From: an uncultured Mordavella sp.
GTDB lineage: Bacteria; Bacillota; Clostridia; Lachnospirales; Lachnospiraceae
DNA: 19,819 nucleotides
Reading direction: 5' to 3'
Assembly: GCA_902406105.1 (NCBI GenBank)
Contig: CABPCP010000056.1
Coordinates: 1 to 19,819, forward strand
The position numbers and the translations under genes were made by a program. The notes beneath the pieces were generated by a model that had not been told where the DNA came from, did not search any database, and saw nothing but the letters and a program-made list of their open reading frames with translations. How positions within the stretch are numbered: the first letter of the stretch is position 1; every line of letters begins with the position of its first letter. Shown here one piece after another: positions 7,696 to 15,091 of this stretch.

Positions 7696-8624
7696 AGAAG
7701 ATCGCGACAAGAGAAAGCTACGGTAATGCTTTAGTAGAATTAGGGAAAAAACATGAGGATGTAGTGGTTCTGGATGCGGACCTGGCGGCGGCTACAAAGA
7801 CAGGCACATTTAAGAAGGCGTTTCCGGAGCGGCATATCGACTGCGGAATCGCGGAGTGCAATATGCTTGGCGTGGCGGCGGGAATCGCGACCACCGGCAA
7901 AGTTCCGTTCGCAAGCTCTTTCGCTATGTTTGCGGCAGGGCGTGCCTTTGAGCAGATCCGCAACTCTGTCGGCTATCCCAAATTAAATGTAAAGATCGGA
8001 GCGACCCACGCAAGTATCTCTGTAGGAGAAGATGGGGCTACCCATCAGTGTAATGAGGACATCGCTCTCATGCGCACGATTCCGGGAATGGTTGTGATCA
8101 ATCCTTCCGATGATGTGGAAGCAAAGGCTGCGGTAGAAGCGGCTTACGAGCATGTTGGTCCGGTGTACCTCCGGTTTGGACGGGCGGCGGTTCCGGTGAT
8201 CAATGATAATCCAGATTATAAATTTGAGATCGGCAAGGCGGTGACCCTGCGGGAAGGAACAGATGTGACCATCATCGCTACGGGCCTTCCGGTATCGGAA
8301 TCCCTGGCGGCGGCAGAAAAGCTGGCGGCAGACGGCATCAGCGCGGAGGTTATCAATATGCATACCATTAAACCTTTGGATGAAGAAGCGGTGATCGCGG
8401 CAGCGGCAAAGTGCGGCAAGATCGTGACGGTAGAAGAGCACTCTATCATCGGCGGTCTGGGAAGCGCGGTCTGCGATGTGGTGGCAGAGAAAGCACCGGC
8501 AAAAGTGATGAAGATCGGAATCAACGATGTGTACGGCGAATCTGGCCCGGCAGCAGAGCTGATCAAGAAATATGGCCTGGACGCGGACAGTATTTATGAG
8601 AAAGTAAAAGCATTTGTAAAATAA
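7683..8624 (+). CDS. Transketolase, C-terminal subunit
   Basis: Second half of the split transketolase (313 residues), carrying the pyrimidine-binding domain and the C-terminal transketolase fold. The conserved activating glutamate is E58 in CGIAECNMLG, followed by the PFASSFAMFAAGRAFEQIRN segment and a C-terminal domain from about residue 190 (GTDVTIIATG, EVINMHTIKPLD, VTVEEHSIIGGLG). It pairs with the overlapping upstream gene to form the active enzyme, and is the last gene before a strong terminator. Confidence 0.94.
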   Translation: MSEVKKIATRESYGNALVELGKKHEDVVVLDADLAAATKTGTFKKAFPERHIDCGIAECNMLGVAAGIATTGKVPFASSFAMFAAGRAFEQIRNSVGYPKLNVKIGATHASISVGEDGATHQCNEDIALMRTIPGMVVINPSDDVEAKAAVEAAYEHVGPVYLRFGRAAVPVINDNPDYKFEIGKAVTLREGTDVTIIATGLPVSESLAAAEKLAADGISAEVINMHTIKPLDEEAVIAAAAKCGKIVTVEEHSIIGGLGSAVCDVVAEKAPAKVMKIGINDVYGESGPAAELIKKYGLDADSIYEKVKAFVK

Positions 8625-8652
8625 GTCGATATTAGACGAGAGAATAAGTCGG

Positions 8653-8679
8653 ACGGTCTCCTATGGAGGCCGTTCTTTT
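8653..8679 (+). terminator. Intrinsic terminator after transketolase
   Basis: Nine-base-pair stem (8653-8661 with 8665-8673, one T-G wobble), three-base loop TAT, then TCTTTT. It ends the LacI/fsa/transketolase region, directly before the recombinase -35. Confidence 0.85.
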
Positions 8680-8680
8680 G

Positions 8681-8710
8681 TTGAAAAAAGCAATCCTAAA
8701 GAGGTATGAT
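8681..8710 (+). promoter_or_regulatory. Promoter of the tyrosine recombinase
   Basis: A -35 TTGAAA (8681-8686), an 18-base spacer and a -10 TATGAT (8705-8710), each five of six to consensus. Transcription would start near 8717. This gives the recombinase its own promoter outside the invertible segment. Confidence 0.7.
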
Positions 8711-8712
8711 TT

Positions 8713-8754
8713 CCATATCTAACGCGAAAACTAAGGATATTTAGAAAGATATGG
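8713..8754 (+). promoter_or_regulatory. Inverted repeat spanning recombinase start site to Shine-Dalgarno
   Basis: CCATATCT (8713-8720) is perfectly complementary to AGATATGG (8747-8754). The left arm lies over the predicted transcription start, and the right arm overlaps the first bases of the ribosome site GGAGGG (8753-8758). A smaller CTAA/TTAG pair sits between. It could be an operator or an RNA hairpin limiting recombinase translation. The pairing is seen; the function is inferred. Confidence 0.5.
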
Positions 8755-8765
8755 AGGGATTGAAA

Positions 8766-9644
8766 ATGGATCAGAAAAAATCAACCTTGACCGTCAGACT
8801 CGATGAAACATTTCTGGAAAGGTTTCAGGAGTACTTAAGAGAAAAGGAAAGCGCGGAAGCGACCATCAGAAAATATCTGTCGGATGTACGAAAATTCTAT
8901 CACTATCTAGGCCGGGACAGGGTCGTAGATAAATACCGGATTCGACAGTACAGACAATACCTGACTGAACATTATAAGGGGACCAGCGCAAATTCTATGC
9001 TGGCGGCGCTGAATCAGTTCTTTGCGGCGCTTGGTCTGGAAGAGTTGAAGGTGCGGCGTTTAAAAATTCAGCGCCAGCTCTATCAAAATGAAGAAAAATT
9101 TCTTTCGCGGCAGGAGTATTTCAAGCTGCTGGGAGCGGCTCGGAGGCGGGGGAAAGAAGAACTGGCTCTGATCATGGAAACAATCTGCTCCACCGGGATC
9201 CGGGTGAGTGAATTAAGATTTTTTACCATATCTAATATCAGAACAGGAAAGATTATCGTCTGGAATAAAGGCAAAGAAAGGATTGTAATACTGCCTGGGA
9301 AAATGCAGAAACGGCTGCTGCGCTTTGCGCGGGAGAAAGGTTATAGATCCGGACCTGTATTCCGTGGACGGACGGGAAGGCCGGTGGATCGTACCGCAAT
9401 CTGGCGGGCGATGAAGGGGCTTGCCGTGGAAACGGGAATTGATCCGGCCAGAATTTTCCCTCATAATTTACGCCATCTGTTTGCCAGGACCTTCTATCAG
9501 ATTACAAGAAATCTGGTTCAATTGGCAGATGTCTTGGGGCACAGCAGTATTGAAGTAACCAGGATCTATACCATCGGCAGTCTGGAAGAGTGGAGAAAAT
9601 CTATCAGCAGACTGGATTTGATCGGACAAAAAAATACAACATAA
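8766..9644 (+). CDS. Tyrosine recombinase, probable invertase of the pilus promoter
   Basis: A 292-residue Xer/RecV-like site-specific recombinase. It has a SAM-like core-binding domain (about 15-100) and a catalytic domain with the full active set: R146 (TGIRVSEL), K168 (NKGKER), H233 and R236 (HNLRH), H259 (LGHSS) and nucleophile Y268 (RIYT). No arm-binding domain is present, as in simple XerC/D-like inverting enzymes rather than phage integrases. Start is the ATG at 8766, seven bases after GGAGGG; the in-frame ATG at 8751 overlaps that ribosome site. Its stop codon lies inside the left inverted recombination site, and the invertible segment and pilus operon follow. Inversion would not alter the protein because the crossover core starts after the stop codon. 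Confidence 0.93.
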   Translation: MDQKKSTLTVRLDETFLERFQEYLREKESAEATIRKYLSDVRKFYHYLGRDRVVDKYRIRQYRQYLTEHYKGTSANSMLAALNQFFAALGLEELKVRRLKIQRQLYQNEEKFLSRQEYFKLLGAARRRGKEELALIMETICSTGIRVSELRFFTISNIRTGKIIVWNKGKERIVILPGKMQKRLLRFAREKGYRSGPVFRGRTGRPVDRTAIWRAMKGLAVETGIDPARIFPHNLRHLFARTFYQITRNLVQLADVLGHSSIEVTRIYTIGSLEEWRKSISRLDLIGQKNTT

Positions 9645-9659
9645 TGTTAGTTATGTTGC
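9635..9659 (+). repeat. Left inverted recombination site (IRL)
   Basis: Two 8-bp arms, CAACATAA (9637-9644) and TTATGTTG (9651-9658), are perfect complements around the 6-bp core TGTTAG (9645-9650). This is the expected layout of a tyrosine-recombinase crossover site. The 25-bp site matches the reverse complement of the right site at 23 of 25 positions. Confidence 0.88.
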
Positions 9660-9698
9660 TGAAAATTACATAAATATGAAAAATATTACTCTTTATCT

Positions 9699-9727
9699 AT
9701 CATGCATCATTATTTCGAAAAAGTCAA
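9699..9727 (-). promoter_or_regulatory. Candidate switch promoter, now pointing away from the pilus
   Basis: On the minus strand a -35 TTGACT (9727-9722, five of six), a 17-base spacer and a -10 CATGAT (9704-9699, four of six). It now reads toward the 3' end of the recombinase gene. After inversion it would sit at about 9880-9908 on the plus strand, with transcription starting about 75 bases before the adhesin ATG. It is the best of several candidates by eye. Confidence 0.42.
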
Positions 9728-9773
9728 GCATTAATCCCAAGATACTTATATAGACTTCATCAGTTATACAACC

Positions 9774-9801
9774 AGATCCAAGGAATGTTGGGTCTCTTTT
9801 C
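9774..9801 (+). terminator. Terminator-like hairpin in the invertible segment (1)
   Basis: AGATCCAA (9774-9781) pairs with TTGGGTCT (9788-9795) around a six-base loop, one T-G wobble, followed by CTTTTC. In the sequenced orientation it would stop transcripts heading for the pilus genes. Confidence 0.6.
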
Positions 9802-9876
9802 ATGGCTTTTTTTACATGCCAACTACATCTGACAGAGGAGAAAGAAGGGCTGCCAGATGTCATCGAGTCGTTTCCG

Positions 9877-9897
9877 GGCTGAAATCAGCCTTTTCTT
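9877..9897 (+). terminator. Terminator-like hairpin in the invertible segment (2)
   Basis: GGCTGA (9877-9882) pairs with TCAGCC (9885-9890); with the inner A-T pair opened the loop is AAAT. TTTTCTT follows. It faces the pilus operon in the sequenced orientation and loses its T-run if inverted. Confidence 0.6.
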
Positions 9898-9945
9898 CGG
9901 TCTTCACGGATAAAGCCGTCTTTTATAGCAAAAGCTTCCCGCAGT

Positions 9946-9972
9946 ACGCAACAAAACTAACATTATGATGTA
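9946..9972 (-). repeat. Right inverted recombination site (IRR)
   Basis: On the minus strand the site reads arm CATCATAA, core TGTTAG (top strand CTAACA, 9957-9962), arm TTTTGTTG. The core is identical to that of the left site and inverted relative to it, so recombination predicts inversion of the segment between. The site ends 17 bases before the adhesin start codon and would be in the 5' leader of the ON transcript. Confidence 0.88.
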
Positions 9973-9989
9973 AAAGGGAGGAGTAAACG

Positions 9990-12446
9990 ATGGGCGGAAA
10001 AAGAAGAAAGCCCTCAATCTTTTCGAGGGGAGCAGCCTTAGCCCTGGCTCTTATGCTGGTGCTGACCGCGGGCGTCAGTACGGTGTTTGCGGCAGGAGAA
10101 AATAATCAGGTCTCCTCGGGCGTATCAGAGGAACAGGGCAGCCAGGATGAAAACGGAAATGCTTCTGGAGAGGCGGATGCATCTGATCAAACAGAGAAGA
10201 CAGGAGAGGAGGAACAGTCGGGCGGAAGCGGCCAGAGTGACCAACAGGGCGAAGCGGCGGATTCCGATGGCCAGATGGGGGAGACGGGCCAGAATGGAAA
10301 CGAGGAGAAAGACGACCAGCAGAGCCAGACTGGAGAAACAGGGCAGGAAGACCGCGGCGAAACCGACCAGAGCCAGCAGGAGACAAACGCTTCCTCAGCC
10401 TCAAAGAGAGTCTCTCTGTCAAGCGGCAATGAAGCGCGCACGCCGCAGCACCAGAAATATATTAAATATAACGGAAACGACAGCTATACCCTGACCTTGA
10501 ATGTAACAGGCCAGGCGGAGACGATCACAGGGGAGAAACCCAAAGTAGATGTATTGCTGATCGTGGACCGGTCGGGCAGTATGGATGAAGATTACGAGAG
10601 AAGAACCAGCAGGCTGGAGAAACTTCAGGAAGTTGTTACAGAAGAAGGCGGACTGACCGATGCCATATTAAATAACGAAGGTATTGATGCGCGGATGGCG
10701 GTGGTCGCCTATAGTGGATCGGAAGATTGGCGCCTTCCTCTTGTGGGATGGACAGGAGCTGCTTATGACGATGCATCTACTCTGCGGGGATGGACTTCAT
10801 CCAAAAACCAGATTGACAATACAGTAAATGGAATCAGCGCAAATGGCGGCACAAATTGTGAGGCAGGACTTTACCAAGGGGCGAATGTCTTGGAAAGCGC
10901 AAGAGAAGAAGCGCAGAAATTTGTGATTTTTCTGTCAGATGGAGATCCGACGTTTTATTACACACCTGATAGTAACTATCCTAATGATTATGGATATACA
11001 CAGGGGAATGGAGGCAATTATGACGCTACAGCCGCGCGGCATGCGGTGGATCAGGTAAAAGCGATCCAAGGCTTGGGAGGGTTCTATACCATCGGGATTT
11101 CAAAAGACAGCAATCAAAGTTTTATGAAGAGTTTGGTGAATGCCTCCGATGCGGAGAAGAAGCAGTTCTATTCTGCCGCGGAAGCTGACGATCTGGCAAA
11201 AGCTTTTGAAGAGATCACAGCCGATATCATCAATTACACCTGCCGTGATATTACCATCACAGATACTTTGTCAGATTATGTAAAACTTCCGGGAGATTCC
11301 TTGGAGCAGGCGGCCTATACCGCAACAGCGGTAAATGAAAATGGACAAACGCAGGATATCTCTGACGTGGATATCCGGGTTTCCTACGACAAAGACACAC
11401 GGACTGTGACGGCGGAGTTTCCGGAAGATTATGTGCTGGAGCAGGGATGGACGTATTCCGTCAGCTTTCATGTAGAGCCTGCCCAGGCAGCCTATGATGT
11501 TTATGCGGAGAGTGGATATCCGCATACGGGAAGTGAGAATAGTGATGCTCCTGGAAATACTACCAGCTCTGGACAAGCGGGATTCTATTCCAATACGGCG
11601 GCAACACTGACCTATACTTACGGCTCCCAGGGAGCAGATTCCCAGACGGTACCTTATGATGAAAGCCCAGTAGTCCAGGTGTCCACAATGAGCGTTTCTG
11701 TAGAAAAGAAGTGGGAGAACGTAGATACTGGAGCGGCGCTTCCTTCCGTTACCGTCCAGCTTCTGCGGGATGGAAAAGAAGTAGACGGGAAAATACTGAC
11801 ATTAAGCGGCGCAAACGACTGGCAGGCGGAATTTGAGGACTTGGCGAAAAATCATGAGTATTCTGTGAGAGAAGCAAATGTGCCGGATGGGTATGAATCC
11901 ACTGTTTCCGGGGATCAGGAAAATGGTTTTACAATCACCAATACCAAGCTTCCGTCACTTACGGTCAGTAAAGAAGTGACAGGAGAGATGGGAGATAAGA
12001 CCGCGGCATTTACTATCGATATTACCATGACATCCGGCGGAACAGGACTTACTGGAAGTTATTCCTACACAGGAGGAATTCTAGATGGAGCGGAAGGAGT
12101 GACGGTCCCGGAGGACGGAACGATCCGATTTGAAAATGGCGAAGCCAGTATTACCTTGAAACATGGACAGACGATCACGATCCAAAATCTGCCGCTTAAC
12201 GCATCCTATACGGTGCGGGAAGATGAGACATCTTCCGCGGGATACACCGTGAAATATGACGGAGAGGAGAAAGACAGCGCGGCGGGCACATTGACACAAG
12301 ACATGTCCGCGGCAGTAGAAAATCACAAAGGAAAGATTCCGGTGACGGGACTTGAAGATTCCGGTGTGAAAGCGGCGGCGGCCGGCGCAGGAGTTCTGCT
12401 CTTGGCAGGTATGAGTACGCTGTTCCTTAGAAGAAGGCGGCGATAG
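9990..12446 (+). CDS. vWA/CnaB-domain pilus tip adhesin, sortase-anchored
   Basis: An 818-residue exported surface protein. A signal peptide (about 1-34) leads to an acidic Gln/Glu/Gly/Ser-rich stalk (about 35-130). A von Willebrand A domain follows, with a complete metal-ion site: D193, S195 and S197 (DRSGS), T288 (GGTN) and D317 (LSDGD). After a linker there is a CnaB domain with the isopeptide trio K574, E628, N651, and a second, DUF7601-like domain with K661, E744, N778. The C-terminus has the sorting motif IPVTG (783-787), a hydrophobic segment and RRRRR. By analogy to RrgA/Cpa-type tip proteins it probably binds host or matrix ligands at the pilus tip. GGGAGGAG precedes the ATG, which is 20 bases after the right inverted site. 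First gene of the pilus operon. Confidence 0.88.
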   Translation: MGGKRRKPSIFSRGAALALALMLVLTAGVSTVFAAGENNQVSSGVSEEQGSQDENGNASGEADASDQTEKTGEEEQSGGSGQSDQQGEAADSDGQMGETGQNGNEEKDDQQSQTGETGQEDRGETDQSQQETNASSASKRVSLSSGNEARTPQHQKYIKYNGNDSYTLTLNVTGQAETITGEKPKVDVLLIVDRSGSMDEDYERRTSRLEKLQEVVTEEGGLTDAILNNEGIDARMAVVAYSGSEDWRLPLVGWTGAAYDDASTLRGWTSSKNQIDNTVNGISANGGTNCEAGLYQGANVLESAREEAQKFVIFLSDGDPTFYYTPDSNYPNDYGYTQGNGGNYDATAARHAVDQVKAIQGLGGFYTIGISKDSNQSFMKSLVNASDAEKKQFYSAAEADDLAKAFEEITADIINYTCRDITITDTLSDYVKLPGDSLEQAAYTATAVNENGQTQDISDVDIRVSYDKDTRTVTAEFPEDYVLEQGWTYSVSFHVEPAQAAYDVYAESGYPHTGSENSDAPGNTTSSGQAGFYSNTAATLTYTYGSQGADSQTVPYDESPVVQVSTMSVSVEKKWENVDTGAALPSVTVQLLRDGKEVDGKILTLSGANDWQAEFEDLAKNHEYSVREANVPDGYESTVSGDQENGFTITNTKLPSLTVSKEVTGEMGDKTAAFTIDITMTSGGTGLTGSYSYTGGILDGAEGVTVPEDGTIRFENGEASITLKHGQTITIQNLPLNASYTVREDETSSAGYTVKYDGEEKDSAAGTLTQDMSAAVENHKGKIPVTGLEDSGVKAAAAGAGVLLLAGMSTLFLRRRRR

Positions 12447-12448
12447 TC

Positions 12449-12964
12449 ATGGAACAGGAGAAGGGGAAACGAAGAGGAGCGGGGTTTGAAGGACTGCTCC
12501 TCTTGATCAAGCTATTGCTGATCGCTTTGATCCTGTCCGCGCTGTTTGGCCTGATCCTTGGAATCGCCCGGTGTGAAGGAGAGGATATGTCTCCGGCTGT
12601 CAAGGACGGAGACTTGGTGATCTTCTATCGGCTGCAGAGGGAGTACCATACGGGAGACGTAGTGGTCTTTCAATGGGAAGGAAAGACAAGGCTCCTGCGT
12701 ATCGTGGCTATGGAAGGAGATACGGTAGATATTACAGAAGAAGGACTGTCTGTCAATGGCTATCTGCAGCAAGAGTCAGAGATTTACGAAGAAACGCTTC
12801 CTTATAAAGAAGGAATTTCTTTTCCGGTAACGCTTAAAGCGGGGGAAGTGTTTGTTCTGGGGGATGGACGGGAGAACGCAAAGGACAGCCGCCTCTATGG
12901 CCCCATTGACGAGGGAGAGATCAAGGGCGGGGTCATCACAGTCCTGAGGCACAGAGGAATCTGA
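12449..12964 (+). CDS. lepB: SipA-like signal peptidase I homologue, catalytic lysine not conserved
   Basis: A 171-residue membrane protein with one N-terminal segment (about 15-40) and the signal peptidase I fold. The Ser box is GEDMSPAVKDGD (S48) and the terminal box is LGDGRENAKDSRLYG. At the position of the general-base lysine, eight residues before the D of the G-D motif (normally KR..G.PGD), there is L83 (LLRIVAMEGD). The nearest lysine is K79. In streptococcal FCT pilus loci the SipA protein at this same place lacks catalytic residues and acts as a pilin assembly partner. This protein could be similar, or could use another base. It starts two bases after the adhesin stop codon and precedes the backbone pilin. 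Confidence 0.85.
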   Translation: MEQEKGKRRGAGFEGLLLLIKLLLIALILSALFGLILGIARCEGEDMSPAVKDGDLVIFYRLQREYHTGDVVVFQWEGKTRLLRIVAMEGDTVDITEEGLSVNGYLQQESEIYEETLPYKEGISFPVTLKAGEVFVLGDGRENAKDSRLYGPIDEGEIKGGVITVLRHRGI

Positions 12965-13006
12965 GAAATATTGACAGAGCGAGGAAGAGATTTCCGTTCG
13001 AAGAAG

Positions 13007-13040
13007 ATATAAACGCGGATTACAATCCTGCGGTTTATAT
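13007..13040 (+). promoter_or_regulatory. Long hairpin in the leader of the backbone pilin gene
   Basis: ATATAAAC (13007-13014) pairs with GTTTATAT (13033-13040). Pairing continues as GC with GC and GGAT with ATCC, leaving two single-base bulges and a four-base loop: about 14 pairs. No T-run follows, so it is not a terminator. It ends 24 bases before AAGGAGG (13065-13071). It may be an mRNA processing or stabilising site that raises backbone pilin output; that role is inferred. Confidence 0.55.
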
Positions 13041-13081
13041 AGATCATCCTAAAAGAAATCATAGAAGGAGGAAATGAGGAT

Positions 13082-14140
13082 ATGATCGGGAAGAAAAGAT
13101 TAAAAGCCTTATTGTTGGCAGGGGTAATGACCATGAGCATGTGCCTTGGCGCCACTGCATTTGCAAAAGAGACAACGGCTGGGGAGGGAACAGAAGAGAA
13201 TCCGGCGGAGGTTTCGGTGACAAAGACACTGAAAGTGCCGGAGGGGACGGCGATTCCGAATCTTACGTTTGAATTTAATATCAGCCAGACGGCGGGAGAC
13301 AGCACAAGACCAAGCATAGCTGATATCTCTTACACATCTGCGGATGCGCTGGGAGAATTGCAGGGCGATGGTACATACCATATCACAAAAACATCGGCCA
13401 TTAATTTTGGCACATTTACCCATGCCGGCCTGTATGAGTATACAGTAACAGAGACGACTGGAAGCGCGGCAGGCGTGACTTATGATACGTCCTCTTATGA
13501 TCTGAATGTATATGTAGTAAACGGCGAAAATGGAGTATATGTGGAGACGGTCACAGCGGAGAAAGACGGCGCAAAAGTTCCTGCGGTCGAGTTTGTCAAC
13601 AGTTATGTGAATGAGAAGGGGGCAGACCTTACCATCAGCAAAGCGGTAACCGGAGATCTTGCGGATAAGACGAAAGACTTCAGCTTTACTATTACCTTTA
13701 CCGCAGATCCGGTATCTGGAACAGATACATTCGAGGGAACGATTGGCGGCGAGACTATAAGCTGCAAGGCGGGTCAGCCGACAACCTTCCGGCTTCATGA
13801 TGGCGAGAGCCTTGTGTTTGGTGATATTCCGGCAGGAACCCGGTATGTAGTGACTGAGACGGGAGAAGCAGATGGGTATACCCCAAGTGTAGTGGTAACA
13901 GAAAATGGCGTACAGGGAGCGCAGAAAACAGCGGCAGAAGATGCGTCCTTGTCTACTGCGGACCAGGGAAAGACAAACCTGGCAGGCGAAGGAGCGAACA
14001 GCGCGGACTTTACCAATGCCTATCAGGATATTTCTATCACGGGAATCTTTTTGAACGCGGCTCCGTTCCTGGCCCTGCTTGCGGCGGCGGTTCTGGCGTT
14101 CGCGGCGCTTGCGGCAGTAAAAAGAGCTGGCAGAAGATAA
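13082..14140 (+). CDS. FctA-like major (backbone) pilin
   Basis: A 352-residue exported pilin. Signal peptide about 1-28 (ends ATAFA-K). The first Ig-like domain is of the FctA/Spy0128 'pilin isopeptide linkage' type, with predicted trio K48, E124, N173 (FVNSY). The second, DUF7601-like domain has K187, E259 and N312 (FTNAY). The C-terminus is ITG (319-321) in QDISITGIFLN, a hydrophobic span and KRAGRR. This is a non-LPXTG sorting signal that resembles the PTGI type seen in related clostridial proteins. Intramolecular Lys-Asn bonds would make the shaft mechanically stable. AAGGAGG lies 10 bases before ATG. It is between the SipA homologue and the sortase, the same place as fctA in group A streptococci. 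Confidence 0.87.
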   Translation: MIGKKRLKALLLAGVMTMSMCLGATAFAKETTAGEGTEENPAEVSVTKTLKVPEGTAIPNLTFEFNISQTAGDSTRPSIADISYTSADALGELQGDGTYHITKTSAINFGTFTHAGLYEYTVTETTGSAAGVTYDTSSYDLNVYVVNGENGVYVETVTAEKDGAKVPAVEFVNSYVNEKGADLTISKAVTGDLADKTKDFSFTITFTADPVSGTDTFEGTIGGETISCKAGQPTTFRLHDGESLVFGDIPAGTRYVVTETGEADGYTPSVVVTENGVQGAQKTAAEDASLSTADQGKTNLAGEGANSADFTNAYQDISITGIFLNAAPFLALLAAAVLAFAALAAVKRAGRR

Positions 14141-14146
14141 AGGCTT

Positions 14147-15091
14147 TTGGCGAGAAGTAATCATAGCGTTCCCTCAATAGCAGTGAAGGCAGTCCGGGCG
14201 GCAGATGCCGCCGTAAGCTGCCTGGTGCTGTCCCTTTTTCTGTCCTTTACCGCGTATGGGGGTTATGTTTTCTGGGATTCCAGGAATGTATATGAAGCAG
14301 CCTCGGAAGAAATCTACGAGACGTATAAGCCTGCGGCAGATGGTACAGGATCTTTTGAAGAGCTAAGAGCCATTAACCCGGAAGTATTTGGGTGGCTGAC
14401 GGTCTATGGGACCCACATCGATTATCCGATAGCCCAAGGGGAAAATAATTCCAAGTATGCCAATACAGACGCGAAAGGGGACTATTCTCTGTCAGGGAGT
14501 ATTTTCTTAGACTACCGGAACCGGACGGACTTTTCGGATCATGTCAGTATTCTATACGGCCATCATATGGCAGAAGACACAATGTTTGGAGAGCTGGATT
14601 CATTTGTGGAAAAGGAGTACTTTGAAAGCCACAGATATGGAAATCTGCATGCGGAAGGACAGGACTACGGCCTGGAATTTTTTGCGGCGCTGCAGGCGGA
14701 CGCCTATGATAGCAGCCTCTATCAGACAGATCCGGGAACAAGGGAGTTAAAGCGGAAATATCTGGACCGTCTTCAGGAAAGAGCGGTCCAGTATAGACAG
14801 ATCCAGATTTCTGCAGATGATAGGATCGTGCTTTTGTCTACTTGTTCTTCGGACAGTACGAATGGACGGATTGTTTTGGCCGCGAAACTTTGTGAAGAGA
14901 TGTTCTCAGATACGTTTCAGGAGACGGGCGCGAATAAAGACGTAAAGAAGAGCGGAAGTGAAAAAGAAGGAGTTTTAAACCTTCTGTTTCTGCTGCTCCT
15001 GCTGTTGTGCCTGTGCCTAGCGGCAGTGGTCTGCAAAAATAAGAAGAAACAAAAGCATTTACGGAGGGGAAAGAGAAAATGGGAAAAATAA
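14147..15091 (+). CDS. srtB: Class B sortase, probable pilin polymerase
   Basis: Membrane transpeptidase of 314 residues. It has an N-terminal membrane segment (about 21-45), the class B core with WLTVYGTHIDYPI, catalytic H139 (YGHH), C233 (LSTC) and R241 (NGR), and a second C-terminal membrane segment (about 276-297) with a basic tail. It should join pilin subunits at their sorting motifs and may also anchor them. Class B sortases polymerise the FctA pilus in streptococci. No ATG is available: the start is a TTG six bases after the backbone pilin stop, with AAAGG only three bases before it, so translation may depend on coupling. A GTG at 14183 is the alternative, but it lacks a ribosome site. 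Confidence 0.9.
   Translation: MARSNHSVPSIAVKAVRAADAAVSCLVLSLFLSFTAYGGYVFWDSRNVYEAASEEIYETYKPAADGTGSFEELRAINPEVFGWLTVYGTHIDYPIAQGENNSKYANTDAKGDYSLSGSIFLDYRNRTDFSDHVSILYGHHMAEDTMFGELDSFVEKEYFESHRYGNLHAEGQDYGLEFFAALQADAYDSSLYQTDPGTRELKRKYLDRLQERAVQYRQIQISADDRIVLLSTCSSDSTNGRIVLAAKLCEEMFSDTFQETGANKDVKKSGSEKEGVLNLLFLLLLLLCLCLAAVVCKNKKKQKHLRRGKRKWEK

Larger units (their letters stand above)
9660..9945. promoter_or_regulatory. Invertible promoter segment upstream of the pilus operon
   Basis: This gene-free stretch between the two inverted sites has no open frame of note. It holds an outward promoter candidate on the minus strand (9699-9727), two plus-strand terminator-like hairpins (9774-9801 and 9877-9897), a 7-bp ACATCTG/CAGATGT pair (about 9824-9859), and a weak ACGG/CCGT hairpin followed by CTTTTA (9906-9924). 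The layout is that of a promoter switch: inversion between the cores would reverse the promoter relative to the adhesin gene at 9990. The inverted sites are seen; switching is inferred. Confidence 0.8.

Noticed and set aside
8751..8765. ATG at 8751 as recombinase start
   Set aside because: This ATG overlaps the GGAGGG ribosome site that serves the ATG at 8766.
9660..9945. Known c-di-GMP riboswitch controlling the pilus
   Set aside because: Such riboswitches do control clostridial pili, but I could not find the conserved class I or II core sequences here.
12971..12976. Perfect -35 hexamer TTGACA before the backbone pilin gene
   Set aside because: No -10-like hexamer lies 15-19 bases downstream; the next TATAAA is about 31 bases away. 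I do not call a promoter here.
13109..14164. Long minus-strand open frame of 351 codons opposite the backbone pilin
   Set aside because: It mirrors the pilin gene, has an arginine- and cysteine-rich composition typical of a shadow frame, and has no promoter or ribosome support.
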